11,804 nucleotides of DNA from an uncultured Flammeovirgaceae bacterium (GTDB taxonomy: Bacteria; Bacteroidota; Bacteroidia; Cytophagales; Cyclobacteriaceae), in assembly GCA_937138955.1 (NCBI GenBank), contig CAKZPJ010000323.1, forward strand, positions 1 through 11,804. Direction: 5' to 3'. The translations under genes were made by a program, and so were the position numbers. Below, in pieces: positions 1-5,924 of this stretch (position 1 is its first letter; each line of letters opens with the position of its first letter). The notes beneath the pieces were generated by a model. The model ran no database searches, was not told the DNA's origin, and saw nothing but the letters and a program-made list of their open reading frames with translations.

Positions 1-443
1 AAAGGGAGCGCGAACGGGCCGAAGAAGAAGGCTATCCTGATCCTATTCAGCCCAACAAGCAAGCCACCGACGAAGACTACAATCGAGGGTTGCTCTACTG
101 TCTCAACCACAAGCAGCGAATCTTTCTGTGTTCAGGCTCGCACAATGAGTACAGCAATTACTACCTCGCCATGCTGATGGAGAAACACTCCGTAAAACCG
201 AATGACCCTCGAGTATATTTTGCCCAACTCTACGGTATGAGCGATAATATTTCCTTTAATTTATCACGAGCCGGTTTTAACGTAGCTAAGTATTTACCCT
301 ACGGCCCGCTGGAAGCCGTGATGCCCTACCTCTTCCGCCGCGCCGAAGAAAACACCTCCGTCCAGGGTCAAAGCAGCCGAGAACTCACCATGGTGAATCA
401 AGAGATGAAAAGGAGGAAGCAAAGTAGTTCTATACGTTCTTGA
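1..443 (+). CDS. Proline dehydrogenase, C-terminal part (5' end outside window)
   Basis: Proline dehydrogenase oxidises L-proline to pyrroline-5-carboxylate using FAD, the first step of proline catabolism. The frame is open from base 3 to the TGA at 441-443, giving about 146 residues of the C-terminal (beta/alpha)8 barrel. Seen directly: the segment YLPYGPLEAVMPYLFRRAEE followed by NTSVQGQSSREL. This matches the family's terminal signature, in which the paired arginines (RR) bind the proline carboxylate. The upstream stretch FLCSGSHNE and YFAQLYGMSDNISF also fit the barrel strands of this family. There is no aldehyde dehydrogenase domain after it, so this is the single-function bacterial enzyme rather than a PutA fusion. 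The tail after SREL is short and lysine/arginine rich. The true start lies upstream of the window; the TTG at base 90 is internal. Family call is secure from the signature alone. Confidence 0.9.
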   Translation, partial: RERERAEEEGYPDPIQPNKQATDEDYNRGLLYCLNHKQRIFLCSGSHNEYSNYYLAMLMEKHSVKPNDPRVYFAQLYGMSDNISFNLSRAGFNVAKYLPYGPLEAVMPYLFRRAEENTSVQGQSSRELTMVNQEMKRRKQSSSIRS

Positions 444-539
444 CTCTAAGCTGAAAAGCTAAAAATAGAATAATACCATTATTTTTCTGTAAAAAATTTT
501 ATTTAACCTAATAATTACGACTTCTATCAACAACAAAAT

Positions 540-1610
540 ATGAACACTACCCGAAGAAGATTTCTTGAAACAACCGCTAAAGTATCCGGTGCCGCCCTCA
601 TCACTCCCGGGGCGGGGTTTACTATTCTTAAAAGTAAACCCAAACTAAGCGAGGAAACTCTGGGGCACGGTGACTTTACTTATAAAGTGCAGATGGATTG
701 GGGAAATCTGGATGGATCAGCTACCCCCGTGAACGACTGCCACGAGATGGTACAAGACTCTCAGGGAAGGATTGTGTTGCTGACCAATGAGACGAAAAAT
801 AACATCATCATTTATGATAAATCAGGTAAGCTGCTGGACAAATGGAGTAACAATTACCGAGGGGCTCACGGCTTAACGTTATGGAATGAAGGTGGTGAAG
901 ACTTTCTATTCATCACCGATTTAGCCAGCCATAAGGTGTACAAAACTACCATGAGCGGGAAAGTAGTTATGCAGCTCGACTACCCGGAGGCCAGTGGGTT
1001 GTACCTAAAAGAAAATCAGTACTTCCCTACCGAAACGGCAATTGCCCCCAATGGTGATATTTACATTACTGATGGCTACGGTCTGCAATACGTTTTTCAG
1101 TATGATGCAAAGGGCAACCTGAAGCACGTATTCGGCGGATTGGGCAGCGATGTTTCTCAATTTTCCGAACGCTGGACGGCCCACGGCGTTTGTATTGATG
1201 CGCGAGCCAACGATAGCGATCCGACGTTACTCATCGCCGACCGAAACGGCAATCAGTTTAAGCGATTTTCAATGGCGGGAGAATACCTTTCAACCATATC
1301 TATTCCAGGAGCGTTTGTGAGTCGCCCCGTAATCAAAGGCAATAATCTGTACACTGCCGTACTCAACTCCGAACATCCCTGGAGCGTGTCTGACTCGGGG
1401 TTTGTCAGCATTCTCGATGAAAACGACCGAATAGTATCAAACCCAGCCGCCAATGCTCCTAACTACGTAGACGGAAAACTGGAGCGGCTACACCAAACGG
1501 CTAAAGTATTCCGCCACCCGCACGACGTTTGTATTGACGATGAAGAGAATCTATATGTTGCTCAATGGAATTCAGGCCGAACCTACCCCATAAAATTGAT
1601 ACGGGTTTGA
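540..1610 (+). CDS. Exported NHL-repeat six-bladed beta-propeller protein with Tat-type leader
   Basis: The 356-residue product begins with a twin-arginine type leader (TRRRFLETT at residues 4-12, then a mildly hydrophobic stretch to about residue 30), so it is probably exported folded. The rest is a run of NHL/SMP30-like blades. Repeated blade signatures are visible: HEMVQDSQGRIVLLTNE near residue 70, FLFITDLASHKVYK near 122, TAIAPNGDIYITDG near 165, VCIDARANDSDPTLLIADRN near 215, and HDVCIDDEENLYVAQW near 325. Several blades carry a His before the strand (CHEM, AHGL, AHGV, HPHDV), as in NHL propellers of the peptidylglycine alpha-amidating lyase type, but I cannot assign an enzyme activity. 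Relatives are often placed with secreted carbohydrate or oxidoreductase functions. It converges with an aldo/keto reductase gene 9 bp away that also has a Tat-type leader. The start is the first ATG before the RRRF motif. Confidence 0.82.
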   Translation: MNTTRRRFLETTAKVSGAALITPGAGFTILKSKPKLSEETLGHGDFTYKVQMDWGNLDGSATPVNDCHEMVQDSQGRIVLLTNETKNNIIIYDKSGKLLDKWSNNYRGAHGLTLWNEGGEDFLFITDLASHKVYKTTMSGKVVMQLDYPEASGLYLKENQYFPTETAIAPNGDIYITDGYGLQYVFQYDAKGNLKHVFGGLGSDVSQFSERWTAHGVCIDARANDSDPTLLIADRNGNQFKRFSMAGEYLSTISIPGAFVSRPVIKGNNLYTAVLNSEHPWSVSDSGFVSILDENDRIVSNPAANAPNYVDGKLERLHQTAKVFRHPHDVCIDDEENLYVAQWNSGRTYPIKLIRV

Positions 1611-1619
1611 TAGCCCCAT

Positions 1620-2648
1620 CTAGCTAAACACTCTTTTATAATTTTCTACAATCTGTCCGGAGTAAGGCTTCGCTAGAGTGATTAGCTTTTCCTTATCACT
1701 TTCTGATAGTTCTTTTAGCTCCTTCAGCACGCGTACATTCTGATCGAGTTCGTAGGTGAACCGACAACCGCTACAGAGCGACGAGATAGGCAGTTGATAC
1801 ACATACTGATGCAAGTTCGCCATTGTCAGATCCGTATTGCCCACCACGTCCGGTATATCTTCAGTACGAATATCCGCCGGAGTAGTATCAATGCGTCCGC
1901 CCATCAGGCTTCCCCCCGCCATCGTTTTCATCGCAATTATACCGTATTCTTTCTCAAGTAATACCGGCAATACGTGTTTCTCAAAAGACTCGAAGGATGG
2001 GTCACATACATTTAGCGGCATCTGACAGGTATCAAATGCTAAGCCCATGTCATCGAGCTTCTTCAGAAAGTACAGATGCGTTTTTGGGTTCTGATGACCA
2101 GTAAACCCGAGATAGCGGGTCTTTCCTTGCTCTTTGGCTGCCAAAAAGACGTCTAGCACTCCGTCTCGTATTCTATTATCCACATCTTCAGGAGTAGTAA
2201 ACGTATGAATTTGCCACAGATCAAGATAGTCAGTTTTCAAAGCCTTCAACGACTGGTCTAATTGCTCTTGTACTCCCTTGCCAGTTTTGGCTGGGGCTTT
2301 AGACATTAGAAAAATCTGATCTCGGTATTTGGGTGTTAGGAACCGGCCCATGTATTCTTCCGAGCGGCCATCGTGGTACCCTCGGGCGTTATCAAAAAAG
2401 CGAACCCCTAATTCTATGGAGCGCTCTATCATGTTTTCGGCTCGCTTAAGACTTTCAGTAGTACCTACGTGGTATCCCCCTAAGCAAAATGCCGTAACTT
2501 TTTGGCCATCCCGGGTTAGTTGCCGTTGGGGTAAAATATCACCTAACTTATCGGTAGCGGGAGTAGCCGATGCCCAGTTAGAAAGTAAGCTCAGTGAAGT
2601 AAGGGCACCCGCTTTTTTTATAAACTTTCTTCGATCATCCATTAACAT
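1620..2648 (-). CDS. Aldo/keto reductase with Tat-type leader
   Basis: An NAD(P)H-dependent aldo/keto reductase of 342 residues. The catalytic tetrad can be placed by eye: Asp86 in RFFDNARGYHDG, Tyr91, Lys117 in IFLMSKAP, and His148 in LDLWQIHTF. The N-terminus has DDRRKFIKKAG followed by a short hydrophobic stretch ending in WASA, a likely twin-arginine signal with cleavage near residue 28, so the enzyme probably works in the periplasm or at the membrane. The C-terminal region has a lone CSGC pair near residue 299. It is reminiscent of AKRs with an iron-sulfur tail, but I see only two of the four cysteines expected for a cluster. Substrate unknown; many Bacteroidota paralogues act on sugars. 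A second ATG two codons in (2642) is an equally good start. The gene converges on the NHL propeller gene with 9 bp between stop codons. Confidence 0.88.
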   Translation of the reverse strand: MLMDDRRKFIKKAGALTSLSLLSNWASATPATDKLGDILPQRQLTRDGQKVTAFCLGGYHVGTTESLKRAENMIERSIELGVRFFDNARGYHDGRSEEYMGRFLTPKYRDQIFLMSKAPAKTGKGVQEQLDQSLKALKTDYLDLWQIHTFTTPEDVDNRIRDGVLDVFLAAKEQGKTRYLGFTGHQNPKTHLYFLKKLDDMGLAFDTCQMPLNVCDPSFESFEKHVLPVLLEKEYGIIAMKTMAGGSLMGGRIDTTPADIRTEDIPDVVGNTDLTMANLHQYVYQLPISSLCSGCRFTYELDQNVRVLKELKELSESDKEKLITLAKPYSGQIVENYKRVFS

Positions 2649-2807
2649 TTATCATTTAATAGTTGGTACTAGCTACCTTCTTTTACTCATTGGAAATGAT
2701 ACATAAGCAATAAGGGGAAGTAGCATTAATAATCAATTCACTAACTCAACTTACGCACGCCCTACCTTCACGGCGGCAATCACGGCTAATTTAAAGTATA
2801 TTCGCTG

Positions 2808-3056
2808 ATGAACAAAAAGATGATAGACCTATATGCTCACTATTTGATGGCTAACTTTGGTAAAGCGACGGCTACTGATATGTCCGAAATGCTTGAGGGG
2901 GCTATCAGCCACAATAAGATCACCCGCCTGCTGTCCCAACATCAGTTCACGCCTAGTGCTTTGTCAAGGTTGAAGTGGCGAGTTATTTGTGCCAAGTCAC
3001 AAATAGCCAATGGCCAAAAAATACCGAGTAACCTTAACGTTGGAAGAACAGCATAA
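2808..3056 (+). pseudogene. IS701/IS4-like transposase, N-terminal remnant fused to foreign DNA
   Basis: The first 48 or so residues (IDLYAHYLMANFGKATATDM, then EGAISHNKITRLLSQHQFT) resemble the N-terminus of IS701-like DDE transposases, which typically read Y-x-DYL, TATGLS, and ISHD-x-TRFL. After about residue 48 (near base 2955) the resemblance stops. The remaining frame to the TAA at 3054-3056 runs out of frame through the next element. Full transposases of this type are several hundred residues, so all catalytic DDE parts are missing and this 82-residue frame cannot be active. It overlaps the following IS630-like fragment by 47 bp in another frame, indicating that a second element or a deletion cut into the first. 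Family assignment is from memory of the motif, not from a search. Confidence 0.6.
2984..3005. repeat. Perfect 8-bp inverted repeat just upstream of the IS630-like start
   Basis: TATTTGTG (2984-2991) and CACAAATA (2998-3005) are exact reverse complements separated by six bases, and the pairing can extend by a wobble and a G-C pair. It ends five bases before the ATG at 3010, so in RNA it would bury the translation start. It could be part of the IS630 terminal region, or a hairpin that limits transposase translation; I cannot tell which because the other end of the element is missing. Confidence 0.45.
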
Positions 3057-3336
3057 ATTAAAAGAACTCATACAAACTCGTTTTGCCAAAGCTGTAAAGA
3101 TCCAGCGAGCTTATGCATTACTAGCTGCTGATGAGAATGGAACTAAACGGTGAACCGATGAACAGATCAAAACTAGTTATGGGCTAGGATTGCGTACCAT
3201 TAAACGCTTTGTGGAGCAAGGGTTACATGCGGCTCTCCAACGAAAGAAGCGGGAGGTGTATAAAGAGAAACTATTTGATGGAGCGGTGGAGGCCAGACTA
3301 ATTGCTTTGCGCTGTAGCGCCGCCCCTCAGTTATAG
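3010..3336 (+). pseudogene. IS630-family transposase, truncated N-terminus with in-frame stop
   Basis: Translation from the ATG at 3010 gives MAKKYRVTLTLEEQHKLKEL, then a helix-turn-helix stretch (RAYALLAADENGTKR, stop, TDEQIKTSYGLGLRTIKRFV, EQGLHAALQRKK) and ends ARLIALRCSAAPQL before a TAG at 3334-3336. This is the DNA-binding N-terminus usual for IS630/Tc1-type transposases of the form MAKKYRVTLT, ADENG-x-x-x-TDEQIA and EGLEAAL. Codon 48 is TGA at 3151-3153, at a position where a tryptophan (TGG) would fit, so a single-base nonsense change is likely. Resemblance ends near base 3325, after LIAL-x-CS, so about two thirds of the protein, including the DDE core, is gone. The gene is dead. A 41-bp tandem repeat array begins about 35 bp further on. 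Confidence 0.72.
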
Positions 3337-3361
3337 TAGCCCACCGCTGCTAGAAGCCCTA

Positions 3362-3556
3362 CTGACACCGTCAAGAAGCCATTAAGTGTTCCGGCAAACG
3401 TGCTGACACCGTCAGGAAGCCATCAAGTGCTCTGGCAAACGTGCTGACACTATCAGGAAGCCATCAAGTGCTCTGGCAAACGTGCTGACACTGTCAGAAA
3501 GCTGTCAAGTGTTCTGGCAGGCGTGCTGATGCCATCAGTAACCTATTTAGTGCCTA
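3362..3556. repeat. 41-bp tandem repeat array with palindromic cores, about 4.7 copies
   Basis: Four full units start at 3362, 3403, 3444 and 3485, exactly 41 bp apart. A degenerate fifth starts at 3526 and fades near 3556. Each unit opens with a 13-bp palindromic core: CTGACACCGTCAA, CTGACACCGTCAG, CTGACACTATCAG, CTGACACTGTCAG and CTGATGCCATCAG. The rest of the unit is of the form GAAGCCATCAAGTGCTCTGG plus CAAACGTG, in which GCCA and TGGC can pair as a second small stem. Units 2 and 3 differ by only two bases, both in the core. Because 41 is not a multiple of three and no open frame spans the array, it is not coding. Its place right after a truncated transposase suggests it belongs to a mobile or regulatory relic; function unknown. 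Confidence 0.88.
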
Positions 3557-3755
3557 TAGAAGATTAACCAGGCAGTATTTAGAGGAGCTTGATCTTATTA
3601 TAGGAAAGGACAGCCTGCAATGATTGAGGAACGAGTGAAGAAGTTTCTCTCGCTATGGAAGACTATCACATCATCATTCCACGATGGTTTCATTCCTCAC
3701 AGTGGCGATAAATAAAATAAACCCGTTTCCTCGCTTCCTTAGCTACGTACTATAT

Positions 3756-3782
3756 CCATAGAAACTGCCTTTTCTTCTATGG
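3756..3782. repeat. 8-bp inverted repeat upstream of the DUF6261 gene
   Basis: CCATAGAA (3756-3763) and TTCTATGG (3775-3782) are exact reverse complements around an 11-base loop, extendable by one wobble pair. It lies 55 bp before the ATG at 3838. It may be an operator, a leader hairpin, or a terminator of earlier transcription. The loop side is pyrimidine rich, but there is no T-run after the right arm, so a classical terminator on the + strand is unlikely. Confidence 0.45.
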
Positions 3783-3837
3783 GGAGTAGCCCGTATTTTG
3801 CGGTGACTCAGATTAATTATCATTAACCCGCATTCTT

Positions 3838-4587
3838 ATGTTTGTCGCCGCTTCAATATTTAATTACCGGATTAAAGAATTTACCCAGTTTATCCGCAAT
3901 ACGCTGATGATTGTAAATCAACATAACCCTACCGAACTTCAAGTAAAGACTCAGTATCAAGACCTTAATCGGTTATGCCAGCAGTTAGAGAAAGCTTACG
4001 AGCAACTGGACAATAGTCACCTATCACTGCAACTCACTGAGCTAGACAATCAGCGCGATCAGGCTATTATCTGTCTACGCGCACTAAGTGAGGGATACAC
4101 TCGCCACCCTAAAGCAACCCATCAGGAAGCCGCAGCGCAGTTACTGGCCTGTATTGACCGGTACGGCAACCGGCTTTATGCCCTAAATTATACTGAAGAA
4201 ACGGCTACACTAAAGCAGTTAATAAGTGAGCTGCAAAACCGCCCTGAGTATGCTGAAGCAGTACAAACTTTAAAATTAGAAGTTGTAGTAAACGAAATGC
4301 AGCAGGCCAACCAAGCATTTGAAAAGTTATTTATCCAGCGACTAGAAGAAAACGTTCAGTCAGAAGGACCTACCAACCGCGAACTGACGCGCCAAACTAC
4401 CGATGCCTACCGGAAGCTACTTAAACACCTGCAAGCTCACGCCACGCTAAATCCTTCCAATGAATACCTGCTACTAATTAACCTTATGAACGAAAATGCC
4501 AGTCACTTTAATGAAGTGGTAGAGCGAAGAAGAAGCAACTCAACTTCCGAGTTAGTTACCGCTTCGGATTCTGAAGTGGCGGAGTAA
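3838..4587 (+). CDS. DUF6261 family protein, helical, function unknown
   Basis: A 249-residue soluble, strongly helical protein that fits the Bacteroidota family DUF6261. Family-like features are seen in order: an N-terminal YRIKEFTQFIRN segment, the stretch LTELDNQRDQAIICLRALSE near residue 70, YTRHPKATHQEAAAQLLACI near 87-106, DRYGNRLYALNYTEETATL, LNYTEE leading into LKQLISELQ, and VNEMQQANQAFEKLFIQRLE near 150. No signal peptide, membrane segment or catalytic motif is visible. The tail after about residue 235 is low-complexity and Ser/Glu-rich (SNSTSELVTASDSEV). The function of the family is not known to me. It sits alone, flanked by inverted repeats at 3756-3782 and 4600-4628, next to the IS scar, so acquisition or rearrangement is possible but not shown. 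Start chosen as the first ATG in frame; residues 1-8 are atypical, so the true start is uncertain. Confidence 0.8.
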   Translation: MFVAASIFNYRIKEFTQFIRNTLMIVNQHNPTELQVKTQYQDLNRLCQQLEKAYEQLDNSHLSLQLTELDNQRDQAIICLRALSEGYTRHPKATHQEAAAQLLACIDRYGNRLYALNYTEETATLKQLISELQNRPEYAEAVQTLKLEVVVNEMQQANQAFEKLFIQRLEENVQSEGPTNRELTRQTTDAYRKLLKHLQAHATLNPSNEYLLLINLMNENASHFNEVVERRRSNSTSELVTASDSEVAE

Positions 4588-4599
4588 GTCTGGTTCCTA

Positions 4600-4628
4600 A
4601 TTGCTACATGTTTCAGAAGTGTAGCAGT
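4600..4628 (+). terminator. Hairpin after the DUF6261 gene, possible terminator
   Basis: ATTGCTACA (4600-4608) and TGTAGCAGT (4620-4628) pair over nine positions with one wobble around an 11-base loop, starting 12 bases after the TAA of the DUF6261 gene. No T-run follows, so it may be a 3'-end stabilising hairpin rather than a strong intrinsic terminator. Confidence 0.4.
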
Positions 4629-4713
4629 AGGCTAGAGTAAGTACTAGACAAATTCCACTTTCGGTTTGCATATTGAGAGCCTGAACAAGTTGGGTTAGTA
4701 GGAGGTTACAATT

Positions 4714-5181
4714 ATGTTGTCATTTGTACCATCTATTATATTCCTAATTCCAATGGAACAATACGTTCGTGTAGACCGAGAGGAATTTCCGCTGGTAATA
4801 GTCACTTTTACCGGAGCAAAACCTACCCCAGCTAACTTTCAAGAGTATCTGAATGAGCTGTACGCTAATTATTCACCTAAGCAACCTTTCGTTTTGGTAT
4901 TTGATGCTACCTTGGCTCGAGTGCCCGGCATTAGCTATCAGAAGCAGCAGGCGGAATGGATGCGCGAACATCAAAACCTTATCAAGTCGTACTGCCTGGG
5001 AATTGCTTATGTAATCCCAAGCACAATCATTCGAAACGTACTAAACCTGATATTCAAGATTCAGCCTGATGTGGTAGATAATAAAGTATTTCCTAACTTA
5101 GAAGAAAGCTTAATTTGGGCAAACGCTCAACTGGAAGCGGCTAGTCATAGCCCTACTGGTGAGAACAGAGTAGAAGTCTAA
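4714..5181 (+). CDS. SpoIIAA/STAS-like domain protein
   Basis: A 155-residue product whose body (from residue 14, MEQYVRVDREEFPLVIVTF) looks like the STAS/SpoIIAA-like alpha/beta fold: a first strand pair with FPLVIVTFTG, a helix (FQEYLNELYANY), a central strand PFVLVFDATLAR ending in a short turn, a long helix (QKQQAEWMREHQNLI), a strand CLGIAYVIPS and a closing helix with SLIWANAQLE. Such proteins in Bacteroidota and Myxobacteria are usually small stand-alone domains with unknown ligand. No phosphorylatable serine like that of anti-sigma antagonists can be assigned with confidence. The start at 4714 is supported by AGGAGG at 4700-4705, eight bases upstream, which is unusually strong for this window. 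The alternative start at 4753 would remove a short hydrophobic run (residues 2-13) that is not part of the fold. It converges on the small membrane gene at 5266. Confidence 0.68.
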   Translation: MLSFVPSIIFLIPMEQYVRVDREEFPLVIVTFTGAKPTPANFQEYLNELYANYSPKQPFVLVFDATLARVPGISYQKQQAEWMREHQNLIKSYCLGIAYVIPSTIIRNVLNLIFKIQPDVVDNKVFPNLEESLIWANAQLEAASHSPTGENRVEV

Positions 5182-5241
5182 TCTACTTTAATCATTAGTT
5201 ACAGAATATGCAATACAATTGCGCAACAGAAAGGTAAGAAG

Positions 5242-5264
5242 AGGTATTGCTATTTTGAATACCT
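5242..5264 (+). terminator. Hairpin between convergent genes, likely terminator
   Basis: AGGTATT (5242-5248) and AATACCT (5258-5264) form a perfect 7-bp stem with a nine-base loop, followed on the + strand by ATTAAGCTTTTTCTTT, which supplies a late T-rich tract. It lies 60 bp after the stop of the STAS-like gene and directly abuts the stop of the membrane protein gene read on the other strand. It can therefore serve the + strand transcript and possibly both. Confidence 0.45.
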
Positions 5265-5265
5265 A

Positions 5266-5637
5266 TTAAGCTTTTTCTTTCTCAGGAATCTTATTGATGG
5301 TTACGTAGAACAGCAAACTACCTAATCCTAAGAACACAACGTCCCACCAGTCGGTAGTGAAATCTTCGGAAAACAGCGGAAATATGATTTCCGAAATCAA
5401 CGCGATGAAAACTGTGGCAACCACTACGTCTAAAGCTGATAGACAATACGCTTTTCCTCGTTTGAAAAGATACTGCCTTTCTGCCAGCAGCAAACTGAGT
5501 ATAATCGGCATGGTGAGCAAGTTATCTAGATAGCGATCAGCCAGAGGAAATGTAATATCCAGCCCTTTCTGTAGTATTTGGTGTACGACAAACAGTAGCG
5601 CACAGATAATAAACCCAGGGGATGTAAGTACTTTCAT
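5266..5637 (-). CDS. Small four-helix inner membrane protein (magnesium-citrate transporter-like annotation family)
   Basis: A product of 123 residues from the ATG at 5637, or 132 from a TTG at 5664 that overlaps the upstream stop as TTGA. Four hydrophobic helices are visible: about residues 7-24 (FIICALLFVVHQIL), 36-54 (around YLDNLLTMPIILSLLLA), 67-88 (ALDVVVATVFIALISEI) and 95-114 (WWDVVFLGLGSLLFYVTI), followed by a charged tail. The conserved-looking polar spots YLDNLL-x-MP and DWWDV match a Cytophagales family often labelled 'magnesium citrate secondary transporter'. That label rests on weak precedent and the size is far below that of true citrate transporters, so I treat it as a membrane protein of unknown function. 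The ATG start is preferred because homologous proteins start near the first helix. It is probably co-transcribed with the small gene just upstream. Confidence 0.7.
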   Translation of the reverse strand: MKVLTSPGFIICALLFVVHQILQKGLDITFPLADRYLDNLLTMPIILSLLLAERQYLFKRGKAYCLSALDVVVATVFIALISEIIFPLFSEDFTTDWWDVVFLGLGSLLFYVTINKIPEKEKA

Positions 5638-5660
5638 TGGGTGGTAGACTGTTTCCGGTA

Positions 5661-5867
5661 TCAAAAAGCTGCTACGAAAGCAATAACTAAAATAACGATA
5701 ATGACTGGGGAAAAGGCCGTCAATACTAATACTGCCAATCCTTTGTATATTCCCTTAAAAATCTTTGTCGGCAAAGAGTCAGTAGGGACGGGTTTGAGCC
5801 ACTGCCTCAACTCAGCAACTTTTTTAGTAACGTAGTTTTGTAATTCTATCGCAAAGGATTTATTCAT
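5661..5867 (-). CDS. Small single-span membrane protein, unknown function
   Basis: From the ATG at 5867 the product is 68 residues: a charged, helical N-terminal half (FAIELQNYVTKKVAELRQWL), a short proline-containing linker (KPVPTDSLP) and a C-terminal hydrophobic segment of about 25 residues ending in VILVIAFVAAF. This is the layout of a tail-anchored or single-span membrane peptide. An in-frame ATG at 5924 would add 19 residues of unclear character, so the shorter start is chosen. I do not recognise the family. Its stop lies 24 bp upstream of the ATG of the four-helix membrane protein, or overlaps that gene's possible TTG start by four bases, so the two are likely translated from one message and may act together. 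Confidence 0.5.
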   Translation of the reverse strand: MNKSFAIELQNYVTKKVAELRQWLKPVPTDSLPTKIFKGIYKGLAVLVLTAFSPVIIVILVIAFVAAF

Positions 5868-5924
5868 GTAAATAATAAGCGATAGAACAGAAGAATGTTG
5901 AGACAATAAGTAACTATTAACCAT

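Larger units (their letters stand above)
3337..3837. other. Gene-free stretch between IS scar and DUF6261 gene
   Basis: This 501-bp stretch holds the 41-bp tandem array (3362 to about 3556) and an 8-bp inverted repeat at 3756-3782. Between them, at 3560-3750, I see no convincing gene. A 31-codon frame at 3620-3715 (starting MIEERVKKFLSLWK) exists but has no recognisable family and no clear ribosome site. The last 55 bp before 3838 would have to contain the promoter or leader of the DUF6261 gene, but I could not identify a convincing Bacteroidota promoter there. Confidence 0.6.

Noticed and set aside
144..150. E. coli MoeB-like reasoning for SppA: the E in ADELYIHP as a lost catalytic lysine
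   Set aside because: The numbers refer to SppA residues, not bases. On recounting E. coli SppA, the catalytic Lys209 sits in the TYKSAVEPF segment, and the corresponding Lys190 is present here, so the enzyme is not missing it.
444..539. Terminator after proline dehydrogenase (AGCT-GAAA-AGCT)
   Set aside because: The stem is only four base pairs and not followed by a real T-run.
1837..2706. Open frames on the + strand opposite the aldo/keto reductase gene
   Set aside because: The minus-strand frame has the complete catalytic tetrad and leader; the + strand frames have no family features.
3362..3556. CRISPR array
   Set aside because: The whole 41-bp unit repeats with no unique spacers between copies, and there are no cas genes nearby, so it is a tandem repeat.
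3620..3715. 31-codon open frame after the tandem array
   Set aside because: Short, no recognisable family, no convincing ribosome site, and in a region of IS debris.
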